A stretch of 64,000 bases of DNA from Nocardioides marmoriginsengisoli (GTDB lineage: Bacteria > Actinomycetota > Actinomycetes > Propionibacteriales > Nocardioidaceae): assembly GCF_003725695.1 (NCBI RefSeq), contig NZ_RJSE01000007.1, positions 474,552 through 538,551 on the forward strand. Reading direction: 5' to 3'. Made by a program: the position numbers and the translations under genes. Of the stretch, positions 8,004 to 17,278 are shown one piece after another. Below the pieces are notes generated by a model. That model made no database searches. It saw only the letters and a list, made by a program, of their open reading frames with translations, and was not told the DNA's origin. Position 1 is the first letter of the stretch. The number at the start of each line of letters is the position of its first letter.

Positions 8004-10013
8004 ATGAACCTCCGCAGGTACGTCTCGCTCACCCTCGCCGCCGCCCTCGCCGCGGCCGGTGCCGCCCTGGCGGTCGCGCCCACGAGCACGGCTCTCCCGG
8101 CAGCACGGTCCGGCATCGTCCCGGCGGGCTGCGGACCGGTCGTGACCCAGGCGGCCCGGGCTGCCGACGTGGCGCGGCTGTCGCCGTCCTTGTTCCGGAC
8201 CGCGATCCAGCGCAACGCCACGACCGTCCCCGATCTCGAGACCCGGGCGGCGACGGACCCGACGCTCTGGCTCGACCGGTGCGCGCGGGCCTACTACGCC
8301 GAGAAGGTCGCGACACCCGCGCAGGTCGCTCTCGCCGAGGAGGGGATGGGCGCGGTCGCCTCGGCCCCCGGTACGGCGTTCAGCAGCGTGCCGCTCGACC
8401 AGACGCTGACGCTGAACTCGAAGCCCGGCTCGAACCGGACCATCTACCTCGACTTCACCGGCGGCACCGTGACCGGCACCATCTGGAACTACTCCTACGG
8501 CGAGGTCTACGGTGCCCCGATCGTCTGGGAGCCGTACTCGATCGACGGTGACCTGAGCACGTTCTCGGACGCGGAGCTCACCGAGATGCAGAAGGTGTGG
8601 CAGGTGGTCGCCGAGGACTACGCGCCCTTCGACGTGAACGTCACCACCCAGTACCCCGGCGAGGCCGCGATCCAGCGGACGAGCTCGGCGGACGCGGCCT
8701 ACGGGACCCGGGTCGCGATCACCAACGGCGGCCCGATCCGCGACAAGTGCCGCTGCGGCGGGATCGCGTACGTCGGCTCGTTCGACGACGTCGGCACCAG
8801 CCACGACGGCCTCCAGCCGATCTGGGTCTTCTCCAACGGCACCACCAAGAACGGCAAGTACGTGGGCGAGGCGGCGGCGCACGAGGCCGGCCACACCCTC
8901 GGGCTCAACCACGACGGCACCTCGGGGGTCGACGGCGTCGAGTACTACTCGGGCTCGGACCCGTGGGCGCCGATCATGGGCTCCAGCTACACCCAGCCGC
9001 TCTCGCAGTGGTCGCACGGCCAGTACCCGCGCGCCAACAACGCCGAGGACGACGTCGCCAAGATCGCGGCGATGACGCCCTTCCGCACCGACGAGGACAA
9101 GTCCGGTCCGGTGCCGCTGGCGAACGGGCAGAGCCTCGACGGCATCGTCTCCCGCTCGACGGACACCGACTCCTACACCGTCACCGCGGCGGGGACCGTG
9201 ACGATCACGGTCGACAACGCGGGCCCGTTCCCGGATCTCGACGTGCTGCTCAAGGTGACCAAGGGGAGCTCCGTCGTCGCCACCTCCAACCCGCCGACGG
9301 TCCGGTTGTCGGCGTACCAGGCGAGCGGGACGAACGCTTCGGTCACCTTCACCACCCCGGCCGCCGGGGCGACGTACAAGGTGACCGTGCAGGGCGCCGG
9401 CCAGGGCATCCGGACGTCTCCCGGCAGCTACACGAACTACGGCTCGCTCGGGGCCTACCGGATCAGCCTGGGGGTCACGCCGCCGGTGCTTCCGCCGCCG
9501 GTGACGGTGGCCGCTCAGTCGGCCTCCGGGTCGGTCGGTGCGGCGTTGTCGCAGCAGCTGGTCGCGGGTGGTGGCACCGGTGCCTACACCTGGACCAAGG
9601 CTGCGGGCACGCTGCCTTCGGGGGTGAGCCTGAGCAAGACCGGGCTGCTGTCCGGGAAGCCGTACAAGGCGGGGACCTACACCTTCACGGCGAAGGCGAC
9701 CAGCGGTGCGCAGAGCGGGACGGGCTCGGTGACGATCACGGTCGGCCCCGCCCTCGCCTGGGGCACCGCGGCGACGCTGCCGAAGGGCAAGGTCGGGACG
9801 CCGTACGCCGTGTCGATCGCCGTCACCGGTGGCACCCCCGGCTACACCTGGGCGCTGGCGAGCGGCAAGCTGCCGCAGGGATTGTCCCTGTCGAGCGGCG
9901 GCACGATCAGCGGTACGCCGACCAAGTCCGGGTACGCGTCGTTCACCCTCAAGGTGACCGATGCGTCCGGGAAGGTGATCAGCAGGACGTTCTACCTCAG
10001 CGTCGGAGCCTGA
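8004..10013 (+). CDS. Secreted metzincin-type zinc metalloprotease, copy 1
   Basis: The 669-residue preprotein has a Sec signal peptide (about 1-32) and a propeptide-like region. The zinc site HEAGHTLGLNHD starts near His293 and is followed by a likely Met-turn in WAPIMGSSY, which is the metzincin arrangement. A beta-rich domain that may be pre-peptidase C-terminal-like lies at about 365-490. Two putative Ig (He_PIG-like) domains follow at about 500-580 and 585-669. No cell-wall anchor is visible, so it is probably released. I chose the ATG over an upstream in-frame GTG because the GTG lies inside the conserved leader hairpin and the ATG has GGAG at proper spacing. The substrate is unknown. 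It is a tandem paralogue of the next gene. Confidence 0.82.
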   Translation: MNLRRYVSLTLAAALAAAGAALAVAPTSTALPAARSGIVPAGCGPVVTQAARAADVARLSPSLFRTAIQRNATTVPDLETRAATDPTLWLDRCARAYYAEKVATPAQVALAEEGMGAVASAPGTAFSSVPLDQTLTLNSKPGSNRTIYLDFTGGTVTGTIWNYSYGEVYGAPIVWEPYSIDGDLSTFSDAELTEMQKVWQVVAEDYAPFDVNVTTQYPGEAAIQRTSSADAAYGTRVAITNGGPIRDKCRCGGIAYVGSFDDVGTSHDGLQPIWVFSNGTTKNGKYVGEAAAHEAGHTLGLNHDGTSGVDGVEYYSGSDPWAPIMGSSYTQPLSQWSHGQYPRANNAEDDVAKIAAMTPFRTDEDKSGPVPLANGQSLDGIVSRSTDTDSYTVTAAGTVTITVDNAGPFPDLDVLLKVTKGSSVVATSNPPTVRLSAYQASGTNASVTFTTPAAGATYKVTVQGAGQGIRTSPGSYTNYGSLGAYRISLGVTPPVLPPPVTVAAQSASGSVGAALSQQLVAGGGTGAYTWTKAAGTLPSGVSLSKTGLLSGKPYKAGTYTFTAKATSGAQSGTGSVTITVGPALAWGTAATLPKGKVGTPYAVSIAVTGGTPGYTWALASGKLPQGLSLSSGGTISGTPTKSGYASFTLKVTDASGKVISRTFYLSVGA

Positions 10014-10066
10014 GGCCGGCCGCCGTCGAAAGTCTCAATCCCGTGGCGCGCGAGGTCGCCAGGGCC

Positions 10067-10127
10067 TAGCCTTCGACCCCGGGGGTAGTGCCGCGTGGGG
10101 CGGCACGTCGACGTCTGGAGCACGCCC
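10067..10127 (+). promoter_or_regulatory. Promoter and hairpin leader of protease copy 2
   Basis: TAGCCT (10067-10072) sits 55 bases before the ATG, exactly as in copy 1. The same hairpin GTGCCGC-GTGGG-GCGGCAC is at 10088-10106 and the same ribosome-binding segment TGGAGCACGCCC precedes the start. Confidence 0.5.
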
Positions 10128-12119
10128 ATGAACCGCCGCAGGTACGTCTCGCTCGCCATCGCCGGAGCCCTCGCCGCCACCGGAGCCGCGCTAGCGGTCA
10201 CGCCGACGAGCACGGCCCTCCCGGCGGCGCCGAGCGCCGTGGCGCCGGCGGGCTGCGGCCCGGTCCTGGGCAAGCCCGCCCGTGCGCTCGACGTGGCACG
10301 TCTCACTCCGTCGGTGTTCCGGGCCGCGGTCCAGCGCAATGCGGCCGACGTCCCCGACCTCGGCACCCGCGCGGTGTCGGACACCTCGCTCTGGCTCGAC
10401 CCGTGCGGCCGCGTCCTCTACTCGGAGCCGCGCGCGACGCCGGCCGAGAACAGGCTGGCGGCCACCTCGATGGGCCCGGTCGCGACACCGGCCGTCGAGG
10501 CGATCCCGCTCGACCAGACCTTCGCGCTCAGCTCGAAGCCCGGTGCCAACCGCACCATCTACCTCGACTTCCGCGGCGGCACGGTCACCAGCAGCAACTG
10601 GAACTACTACTACTCGAGCAACGCGCCGATCAGCTACGAGCCGTTCTCGATCGACGCGGACGTCAGCACGAACTTCTCCGACGCGGAGCTCACCGAGATC
10701 CAGAAGGCATGGCAGGTGGTCGCGGAGGACTACGCGCCGTTCGACGTCAACGTCACCACCGCCTACCCGGGCGAGGCGGCGATCAAGCGGACCGACACCA
10801 ACGACCAGGCCTACGGGACGCGGGCGGTGATCACCAACGGCGGTCTGGTGTACGACAGGTGCCGTTGCGGCGGCCTCGCCTACACGAACGCCTGGAAGTA
10901 CGCCGGCAGCGCGCACGCCGGCAGCCAGCCGGCCTGGATCTTCAGCAAGGGCGCCACCACGAACGGCAAGTACCTCGGCGAGGCGGCCTCCCACGAGGTC
11001 GGGCACCAGTTCGGCCTGCTGCACGACGGTCAGAAGAGCGGCGGCGACTACTACCGCGGCTCGGACCCGTGGGCGCCGATCATGGGCACCAGCTACTACC
11101 AGCCGGTGTCGCAGTGGTCGCGCGGGTCGTACCCCGACGCGAACAACAAGCAGGACGACGTCGCGCTCATCGCCGCCGGGGCGCCGTACCGGGTCGACGA
11201 GGACAAGGGTGGTGCGATCACGCTGGCGAATGGTCAGACCCGCGACGGCATCGTGGCGCGGGCGACGGACGTCGACTCCTACACCTTCACCGCGGCCGGG
11301 ACCGTGACCGTGACGGTCGACAACGGCAGCCCGTTCCCCGACCTCGACGTCCAGCTCAAGGTGACGAACGGCTTCACCACGGTGGCGACCGCGAACCCGC
11401 CGACGACCTGGCTGTCCGAGGTCGAGGCGGGCGGGATGAACGCGTCGGTCACCTTCACCACGCCGCCCGCCGGCGGGACCTACAAGGTGATCGTGCAGGG
11501 CGGCGGCCAGGGCGCCGCCTCCCAGCCGGGCAGCTACTCGAACTACGGCTCCGTCGGCACCTACCGGATCAGCCTGGGGGTCACGCCGCCGGTGCTTCCG
11601 CCGCCGGTGACGGTGGCCGCTCAGTCGGCCTCCGGGTCGGTCGGTGCGGCGTTGTCGCAGCAGCTGGTCGCGGGTGGAGGTACCGGTGCCTACACCTGGA
11701 CTAAGGCTGCGGGCACGCTGCCTTCGGGGGTGAGCCTGAGCAAGACCGGGCTGCTGTCCGGGAAGCCGTACAAGGCCGGGACGTACACGTTCACCGCGAA
11801 GGCGACCAGCGGATCCCAGAGCGCGACCGGCACGGTGTCGATCACCGTCGGGCCGGCACTGAGCTGGTTGACGGCCTCGGCGCTGCCGAAGGGCAAGGTC
11901 GGGACGCCGTACGCCGTCACGCTCGTCGCCACCGGGGGCAAGCCGGGCTACGGGTGGGCGCTGGCGAGCGGCAAGCTGCCGCTGGGGTTGTCCCTGTCGA
12001 GCGGCGGCACGATCAGCGGTACGCCGACCAAGACCGGCTTCTCCTCGTTCACCGTGAAGGTGACCGATGCGTCCGGGAAGGTGATCAGCCGGACGTTCTC
12101 CCTCAGCGTCGGAGCCTGA
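10128..12119 (+). CDS. Secreted metzincin-type zinc metalloprotease, copy 2
   Basis: The 663-residue paralogue of the preceding gene has the same order: signal peptide, propeptide-like region, zinc motif HEVGHQFGLLHD starting near His289, Met-turn WAPIMGTSY, a beta domain and two putative Ig (He_PIG-like) domains. All zinc ligands are kept, so both copies should be active. The N-terminal and catalytic parts have diverged clearly, whereas the 5' leader and the first Ig domain are nearly identical to copy 1. That indicates duplication plus later homogenisation. A hairpin follows the stop. Confidence 0.82.
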   Translation: MNRRRYVSLAIAGALAATGAALAVTPTSTALPAAPSAVAPAGCGPVLGKPARALDVARLTPSVFRAAVQRNAADVPDLGTRAVSDTSLWLDPCGRVLYSEPRATPAENRLAATSMGPVATPAVEAIPLDQTFALSSKPGANRTIYLDFRGGTVTSSNWNYYYSSNAPISYEPFSIDADVSTNFSDAELTEIQKAWQVVAEDYAPFDVNVTTAYPGEAAIKRTDTNDQAYGTRAVITNGGLVYDRCRCGGLAYTNAWKYAGSAHAGSQPAWIFSKGATTNGKYLGEAASHEVGHQFGLLHDGQKSGGDYYRGSDPWAPIMGTSYYQPVSQWSRGSYPDANNKQDDVALIAAGAPYRVDEDKGGAITLANGQTRDGIVARATDVDSYTFTAAGTVTVTVDNGSPFPDLDVQLKVTNGFTTVATANPPTTWLSEVEAGGMNASVTFTTPPAGGTYKVIVQGGGQGAASQPGSYSNYGSVGTYRISLGVTPPVLPPPVTVAAQSASGSVGAALSQQLVAGGGTGAYTWTKAAGTLPSGVSLSKTGLLSGKPYKAGTYTFTAKATSGSQSATGTVSITVGPALSWLTASALPKGKVGTPYAVTLVATGGKPGYGWALASGKLPLGLSLSSGGTISGTPTKTGFSSFTVKVTDASGKVISRTFSLSVGA

Positions 12120-12122
12120 GCC

Positions 12123-12145
12123 AGGACCGACCCCGCGGGCAGGTC

Positions 12146-12147
<2 letters not shown>
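12123..12147. terminator. Hairpin between convergent protease and gpx genes
   Basis: AGGACC (12123-12128) pairs with GGTCCT (12142-12147), with a CCCGCGGG palindrome inside. It lies exactly between two convergent stop codons and could act in both directions. Confidence 0.5.
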
Positions 12148-12608
<461 letters not shown>

Positions 12609-12625
<17 letters not shown>

Positions 12626-12866
12626 GGGTCTCCTGGGAGGTGGGGTCGGGCGTGGGGTCGGGCTTCGGGGCCGGGTCCGGGCGCGAGCGGCGGGCGTCAC
12701 GGTCGAGGTCGCGGAGGAACGCCTCGTCGTCGTCGGGTCCGACCGGTCCGCGCGGGAGCGGGCGTGCCGGTCCGGCGGCGCCTCCGGAGTTCCTGCGGTC
12801 GATCGCCCAGAAGACGCCGTACAGCGCGGCGGCGAGGAGCAGCAGGACGAGCACGAACCTGATCAC
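12609..12866 (-). CDS. Small single-span membrane protein
   Basis: The 85-residue protein has one N-terminal membrane helix (about 2-22) and a long charged, Pro/Asp-rich tail that would lie in the cytoplasm. I do not recognise a family. A TAGGCT box ends 6 bases before the GTG, suggesting leaderless expression. The 3' end overlaps the glutathione peroxidase start in another frame. Confidence 0.6.
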
Positions 12867-12872
12867 GATGCC

Positions 12873-12899
12873 AGCCTATAGAGCGGACGGGAATATCCT
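12873..12899. promoter_or_regulatory. Divergent leaderless-type promoters
   Basis: On the minus strand TAGGCT (12878-12873) ends 6 bases before the GTG at 12866. On the plus strand TATCCT (12894-12899) ends 7 bases before the GTG at 12907. Neither start has a Shine-Dalgarno sequence. Confidence 0.55.
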
Positions 12900-12906
12900 G
12901 TCCGTT

Positions 12907-13173
12907 GTGAAGCATTTCGTGGTCTACACCGTCCTCCGGATCGCCCTGTTCATCGCCTGCTGGGCGGTGGTCGCGGGCATCGCCACGCTGATCTTCGGCG
13001 CCTCGACCCAGGTCGGGGTCTGGTCGTTCGTGATCGGGGCGGTGCTCTCCTCGCTGCTGTCGCTCCGGCTGCTCGAGGGTCCGCGGGAGCGGTTCGCGCA
13101 GAGCGTCGAGGCGCGGGCATCCCGGGCCAGCGCCCGGTTCGAGGAGCTGAAGACGTCCGAGGACTCGGACTGA
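12907..13173 (+). CDS. DUF4229-like small membrane protein
   Basis: The 88-residue protein has two hydrophobic segments (about 5-28 and 35-55) followed by a charged helical tail beginning [10 protein letters not shown]. This resembles the actinobacterial DUF4229 family of unknown function. It is likely leaderless. The next gene starts 4 bases after its stop, so both probably share a transcript. Confidence 0.65.
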   Translation: MKHFVVYTVLRIALFIACWAVVAGIATLIFGASTQVGVWSFVIGAVLSSLLSLRLLEGPRERFAQSVEARASRASARFEELKTSEDSD

Positions 13174-13177
13174 CGTC

Positions 13178-14311
13178 GTGGAGGCCAGCGACGACGGCTG
13201 CTGCCGGACCGCCGAAGCCGAGGGTGACCGGACCTGGCTGCACGAGGCGATCCGCCGGGTCGAGGCCGACGCCAACCGCTCGGCCGACACCCACCTGCAC
13301 GTCTTCGGACTGCCGCCGTCCTGGGGGATCGACCTCTACCTGAAGGACGAGTCCGTCCACCCGACCGGGTCGCTGAAGCACCGACTGGCGCGCTCGCTCT
13401 TCCTCTACGGCCTCTGCAACGGCTGGATCCGGGAGGGCTCCACGATCACCGAGGCGTCCTCGGGGTCGACGGCCGTCTCCGAGGCCTACTTCGCCCGGCT
13501 GCTGGGGCTGCCGTTCGTCGCGGTGATGCCGGCGACCACCTCGCCGGAGAAGATCGCGCTGATCGAGTTCCACGGCGGTCGCTGCCACCTGGTCGAGGAC
13601 GCCGGCGCCATCTACGACGAGGCCCGCCGGATCGCGGCCGAGACCGGAGGCCACTACCTCGACCAGTTCACCTACGCCGAGCGGGCCACCGACTGGCGCG
13701 GCAACAACAACATCGCCGAGTCGATCTTCGACCAGCTCTCCGCCGAGCGGCACCCGATCCCGGCGTGGGTCGTCGTCGGCGCCGGCACCGGAGGCACGTC
13801 GGCCACCATCGGCCGGTACGTCCGCTACCAGCGGCACGACACCCGGGTCTGCGTGGTCGACCCGGAGAACTCGGCGTTCTTCGAGGGCTGGACGAGCGGC
13901 GATCCGTCGTACGAGACCGGGATCGGTTCGCGGATCGAGGGGATCGGCCGGCCGCGGGTGGAGCCGTCGTTCCTGCCGTCGGTGGTGGACGCGATGGTCT
14001 CGGTGCCCGACGCCGCCTCGATCGCGGCGATGCGCTGGACCTCGCGGATCACCGGCCGCTCGGTCGGCGGATCCACCGGGACCGCGATGTGGGGAGCCTT
14101 GCGGCTCGTCGCCCAGATGCACGCCGCGGGCGAGACCGGCTCGGTGGTGACGCTGCTCTGCGACGGCGGCGAGCGGTACGCGCACACCTACTACGACGAC
14201 GCCTGGCTGGCCGAGCACGACCTCGACATCGCGCCGTACCTGGCGACCCTGGAGAACTTCTACGAAACCGGCCGGTGGACCGAGCCCACCTCGGACGTCG
14301 AGACGCCCTGA
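13178..14311 (+). CDS. PLP-dependent cysteine synthase-family protein (Cds1-like)
   Basis: The 377-residue fold-type II PLP enzyme has the Schiff-base lysine at Lys67 in HPTGSLKHR, a [11 protein letters not shown] substrate loop and a [12 protein letters not shown] phosphate-binding loop. The sequence resembles Rv3684 (Cds1), a cysteine desulfhydrase of M. tuberculosis, more than CysK or CysM. A role in releasing sulfide from cysteine is therefore the best guess. The GTG start follows the previous gene by 4 bases. The last codons and the stop are formed by a copy of the short dispersed repeat, so the C-terminal tail TSDVETP is probably not conserved. Confidence 0.8.
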   Translation: MEASDDGCCRTAEAEGDRTWLHEAIRRVEADANRSADTHLHVFGLPPSWGIDLYLKDESVHPTGSLKHRLARSLFLYGLCNGWIREGSTITEASSGSTAVSEAYFARLLGLPFVAVMPATTSPEKIALIEFHGGRCHLVEDAGAIYDEARRIAAETGGHYLDQFTYAERATDWRGNNNIAESIFDQLSAERHPIPAWVVVGAGTGGTSATIGRYVRYQRHDTRVCVVDPENSAFFEGWTSGDPSYETGIGSRIEGIGRPRVEPSFLPSVVDAMVSVPDAASIAAMRWTSRITGRSVGGSTGTAMWGALRLVAQMHAAGETGSVVTLLCDGGERYAHTYYDDAWLAEHDLDIAPYLATLENFYETGRWTEPTSDVETP

Positions 14312-14375
14312 CGCGCCCGCAGCTCGCGTTTCGGACGTCGAGCCTGTCGAGACGTCCTGACGCGCCCGCAGTCTC
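14293..14375. repeat. Two dispersed repeat copies at the Cds1-like 3' end
   Basis: A shortened copy (GGACGTCGAGAC, 14293-14304) and a full copy (14333-14353) are each followed by a conserved tail resembling CCTGACGCGCCCGCAG. The core matches the four copies at 57-252. The shortened copy is inside the coding sequence. Confidence 0.75.
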
Positions 14376-15252
14376 AGCGCCCGATCAGTAGTCCCGCGAA
14401 GATCCCGGCGGCGTACAGCAGCTCGCCGACGCCGGTGAGCTGGAGGACCGGGATCAGCCCCGGTCCGGTGGCGCGCTCCTTCAGCACGATCAGCTCGGCG
14501 CGCAGCAGCGGCACGAACCCGAGGAAGCCGAGGCAGGCCCACCAGGTGGTGTGCGCGGCGAGCGCGAACAGCACCGCGAAGGCGGTCGAGGTCAGCAGCA
14601 CGTAGAAGATCCGGGTACGGCGGTCGCCGAGCTTCACCGCCAGCGTCCGCTTGCCGGCGATCGCGTCGGTGGGGATGTCGCGCAGGTTGTTCGCCACCAG
14701 GATGGCGCAGGCGATCGCGCCGACGCCGACCGCCGGCCACCAGGCGGCTCCGGGGATGTCCTCGAGCTGCACGTACACGGTGCCCAGGACGGCGACCAGC
14801 CCGAAGAAGACGAACACCATCACCTCGCCGAGCCCGAGGTACCCGTACGGCTTCTTCCCGCCGGTGTAGTACCAGGCCGCCAGGATGCTGACCACACCGA
14901 CCAGCACCAGCCACCAGGAGGTGCTCACCGCGAGCGCGAGACCGGCGACCGCGGCACCGCCGAACGCAAGGAAGGCGGCGGCCTTGACCGCATCCGGCTT
15001 GGCCAGTCCGGAGCCGACCAGCCGCAGCGGTCCGACCCGGTCGTCGTCGGTGCCGCGGATCCCGTCGGAGTAGTCGTTGGCGTAGTTCACGCCCACCTGG
15101 AGCAGCAGCGAGACCAGCAGCGCCAGCCCGGCCTTCCACCAGACGGCCTCGTCGACGTACGCCGCGATGCCGGTGCCGGCGAGGACCGGCGCGACCGCCG
15201 CGGGCAGGGTGCGCGGGCGGGCGCCTTCGATCCACTGTGCAGTTGTGGGCAT
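14374..15252 (-). CDS. menA: 1,4-dihydroxy-2-naphthoate polyprenyltransferase
   Basis: The 292-residue membrane protein of the UbiA family has about eight or nine helices. The first Asp-rich prenyl-diphosphate motif is NYANDYSDG (Asn56-Asp63) and the second is NNLRDIPTD. It joins the polyprenyl chain to 1,4-dihydroxy-2-naphthoate to make demethylmenaquinone, the substrate of MenG at 27 kb. There is no Shine-Dalgarno sequence; CAGAAT ends 6 bases before the ATG. It is divergent from menE with only 42 bp between the start codons. Confidence 0.93.
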   Translation of the reverse strand: MPTTAQWIEGARPRTLPAAVAPVLAGTGIAAYVDEAVWWKAGLALLVSLLLQVGVNYANDYSDGIRGTDDDRVGPLRLVGSGLAKPDAVKAAAFLAFGGAAVAGLALAVSTSWWLVLVGVVSILAAWYYTGGKKPYGYLGLGEVMVFVFFGLVAVLGTVYVQLEDIPGAAWWPAVGVGAIACAILVANNLRDIPTDAIAGKRTLAVKLGDRRTRIFYVLLTSTAFAVLFALAAHTTWWACLGFLGFVPLLRAELIVLKERATGPGLIPVLQLTGVGELLYAAGIFAGLLIGR

Positions 15253-15258
15253 GGGGGG

Positions 15259-15287
15259 ATTCTGTCAGGGAACCGGCTCGCTAGCCT
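15259..15287. promoter_or_regulatory. Divergent menA/menE promoters
   Basis: CAGAAT on the minus strand (15264-15259) lies 6 bases before the menA ATG. TAGCCT on the plus strand (15282-15287) lies 7 bases before the menE GTG. Both genes appear leaderless. Confidence 0.5.
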
Positions 15288-15294
15288 CGGGGGT

Positions 15295-16323
15295 GTGAGC
15301 AGTCTGTGGCCCGTGTCCGGCGACGCCGAGGGGATCCTCGCGCTGTTGCGGGACTGGGACGCCGCCGAGGACCCGGCTCCGATGGTGATCGAGACCTCCG
15401 GGTCGACCGGGCGGCCGAAGCGGGTGATGTTGTCGCGCGACGCGATGCGGGCCTCGGCGCTGGCGACCCAGGAGCGTCTCGGCGGGCCGGGGCAGTGGGT
15501 GCTGAATCTGCCGCCGACGTACGTCGCCGGGGTGCAGGTGCTGTACCGGAGCGTGGTGGCGGGGACGGAGCCGGTGGTCTTCGAGGAGTGGGACGACTTC
15601 GAGTCGGTCTGGCGCCGGATGGACGCCGACCGCCGTTACGTCTCGCTGGTCCCGACTCAGCTCCACCGCCAGCTCAAGGACGGCTTCGACGTCCAGGACC
15701 TGTCGCGGTTCACCCGGATCCTGGTCGGAGGTGGGCCGCTCGATCCGGCGGTTCGCGCCGAGGCCGAGACGATGCAGCTCGCGATCGTGCAGACCTACGG
15801 AATGTCCGAGACCTGCGGCGGCTGCGTGTACGACGGCGTCCCGCTCGACGGGGTCGAGATCCGGATCGAGGACGACGGCCAGGTACTGCTGCGCGGGCCG
15901 ATGCTCTTCGACGGCTACCAGGACGAGCCCGAGCGCACGGAGGCTGCTTTCCGCGACGGGTGGCTGATCACCCACGACCTCGGGCACTGGGCCGAGGACG
16001 GACGCCTGCGGATCGACGGACGTACCGACGACATGATCATCAGCGGCGGTGTGAAGGTGCCTGCTCAGGCGGTGGCCGCGATGATCGCCGTCGACGACGG
16101 GGTCCTCGACGTCGTGGTGGTCGGGGTCCCGGACCCCGAGTGGGGGGAGCGGGTGGTCGCGGTCGTCGAGCCGAACGACCCGATCACGCTGGCGGACCTG
16201 CGCGACGCCGTCGAGCCGCGTTCCTGGGCCCCACGTCAGCTGGTCCTGGTCCAGGAGATCCCCCGCCTCCCCAACGGCAAGCCCGACCGGCTCGCCCTGA
16301 AGCGGCTGGCGACCGATGGCTGA
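15295..16323 (+). CDS. menE: o-Succinylbenzoate-CoA ligase
   Basis: The 342-residue acyl-CoA synthetase activates o-succinylbenzoate with ATP and CoA. The P-loop ETSGSTGRPK starts at Glu33, the A5 motif is TYGMSET, the hinge motif is RTDDMIISGG, and the C-terminal catalytic lysine is in PNGKPDR. It is shorter than typical acyl-CoA synthetases because the N-terminal subdomain is reduced, as in other actinobacterial MenE. A leaderless GTG is used. It overlaps menC by 8 bases. Confidence 0.9.
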   Translation: MSSLWPVSGDAEGILALLRDWDAAEDPAPMVIETSGSTGRPKRVMLSRDAMRASALATQERLGGPGQWVLNLPPTYVAGVQVLYRSVVAGTEPVVFEEWDDFESVWRRMDADRRYVSLVPTQLHRQLKDGFDVQDLSRFTRILVGGGPLDPAVRAEAETMQLAIVQTYGMSETCGGCVYDGVPLDGVEIRIEDDGQVLLRGPMLFDGYQDEPERTEAAFRDGWLITHDLGHWAEDGRLRIDGRTDDMIISGGVKVPAQAVAAMIAVDDGVLDVVVVGVPDPEWGERVVAVVEPNDPITLADLRDAVEPRSWAPRQLVLVQEIPRLPNGKPDRLALKRLATDG

Positions 16324-17278
16324 CCTCTACACCTACTCCCTCGCGCTGACGACGCGCTTCCGCGGCATCGACGTCCGCGAGGGGATGCTGCTGCGCGGCG
16401 ACGCCGGCTGGGGCGAGTTCAGCCCGTTCCTCGAGTACGACGCCGCCACCTCCGCGCCCTGGTTGGCCGCCGCCCGCGAGGCTGCCGACGTCGGCTGGCC
16501 GGAGCCGCGGCGGACCAGCATCCCGGTCAACGTCACCGTGCCGGCCTGCTCTCCCGAGCGCGCCCGGGAGATCGTGCTGGCGTCGAACGGGTGCCGGACT
16601 GCGAAGGTGAAGGTGGCCGAGCCGGGTCAGTCGCTTGCCGAGGACCAGGCCCGGTTGGAGGCGGTCCGGGACGCGCTCGGACCCGAAGGACTGATCCGGA
16701 TCGACGCCAACGGCGGCTGGTCGGCCGAGGACGCGATCGCGGCGATCCCGGTGCTGGACCGCGCCGCTGGCGGGCTCGAGTACGTCGAGCAGCCGTCGCC
16801 GAGCGTGCACGACCTGGCCGCCGTACGCCGGAAGGTCGGGGTGCCGATCGCCGCCGACGAGTCGATCCGCCGCGCGGAGGACCCCTACCTGGTGCGCGAC
16901 CTCGACGCCGCCGACATCGCCGTGCTCAAGGTGCAGCCGCTCGGCGGGGTGCGTGCGTGCCTGCGGATCGCCGAGGACATCGGGCTTCCGGTGGTGGTGA
17001 GCAGCGCCCTGGAGACGAGCGTGGGGATCGCGGCCGGGCTCGCGCTCGCGGCGGCGCTGCCGTCGCTGGATCATGCATGCGGTCTGGCCACCGTGCAGCT
17101 GCTGGCCGCCGACGTGGTCGCGCCCCCGTTGCTCCCGGTCGCGGGCGAGCTCCCGGTGATCCGCCCCGAGGTCGACCTGACCGCGCTCGCGACCTGGTCG
17201 GCCGGCCCGGAACGCGACGCGCACTGGCGTGCCCGGATCGCCGAGGTTGCCGGACTCGGGCAGGATCAGTCCTCGTGA
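16316..17278 (+). CDS. menC: o-Succinylbenzoate synthase
   Basis: The 320-residue enolase-superfamily enzyme dehydrates SHCHC to o-succinylbenzoate. The catalytic lysine pair is Lys97/Lys99 (AKVKV). Metal ligands appear in RIDANGGW, YVEQP and AADES, and the second catalytic Lys is in VLKVQPLGG. It sits between menE and menD with overlaps on both sides (8 bases, and GTGA), so the three are one operon. Confidence 0.92.
   Translation: MADLYTYSLALTTRFRGIDVREGMLLRGDAGWGEFSPFLEYDAATSAPWLAAAREAADVGWPEPRRTSIPVNVTVPACSPERAREIVLASNGCRTAKVKVAEPGQSLAEDQARLEAVRDALGPEGLIRIDANGGWSAEDAIAAIPVLDRAAGGLEYVEQPSPSVHDLAAVRRKVGVPIAADESIRRAEDPYLVRDLDAADIAVLKVQPLGGVRACLRIAEDIGLPVVVSSALETSVGIAAGLALAAALPSLDHACGLATVQLLAADVVAPPLLPVAGELPVIRPEVDLTALATWSAGPERDAHWRARIAEVAGLGQDQSS

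Noticed and set aside
12950-15235. A 761-codon open frame on the minus strand
   Set aside because: It lies antisense to the Cds1-like gene and out of frame with menA, is extremely Arg/Gly/Ala/Pro-rich, and has no domain. It is a by-product of high GC content.
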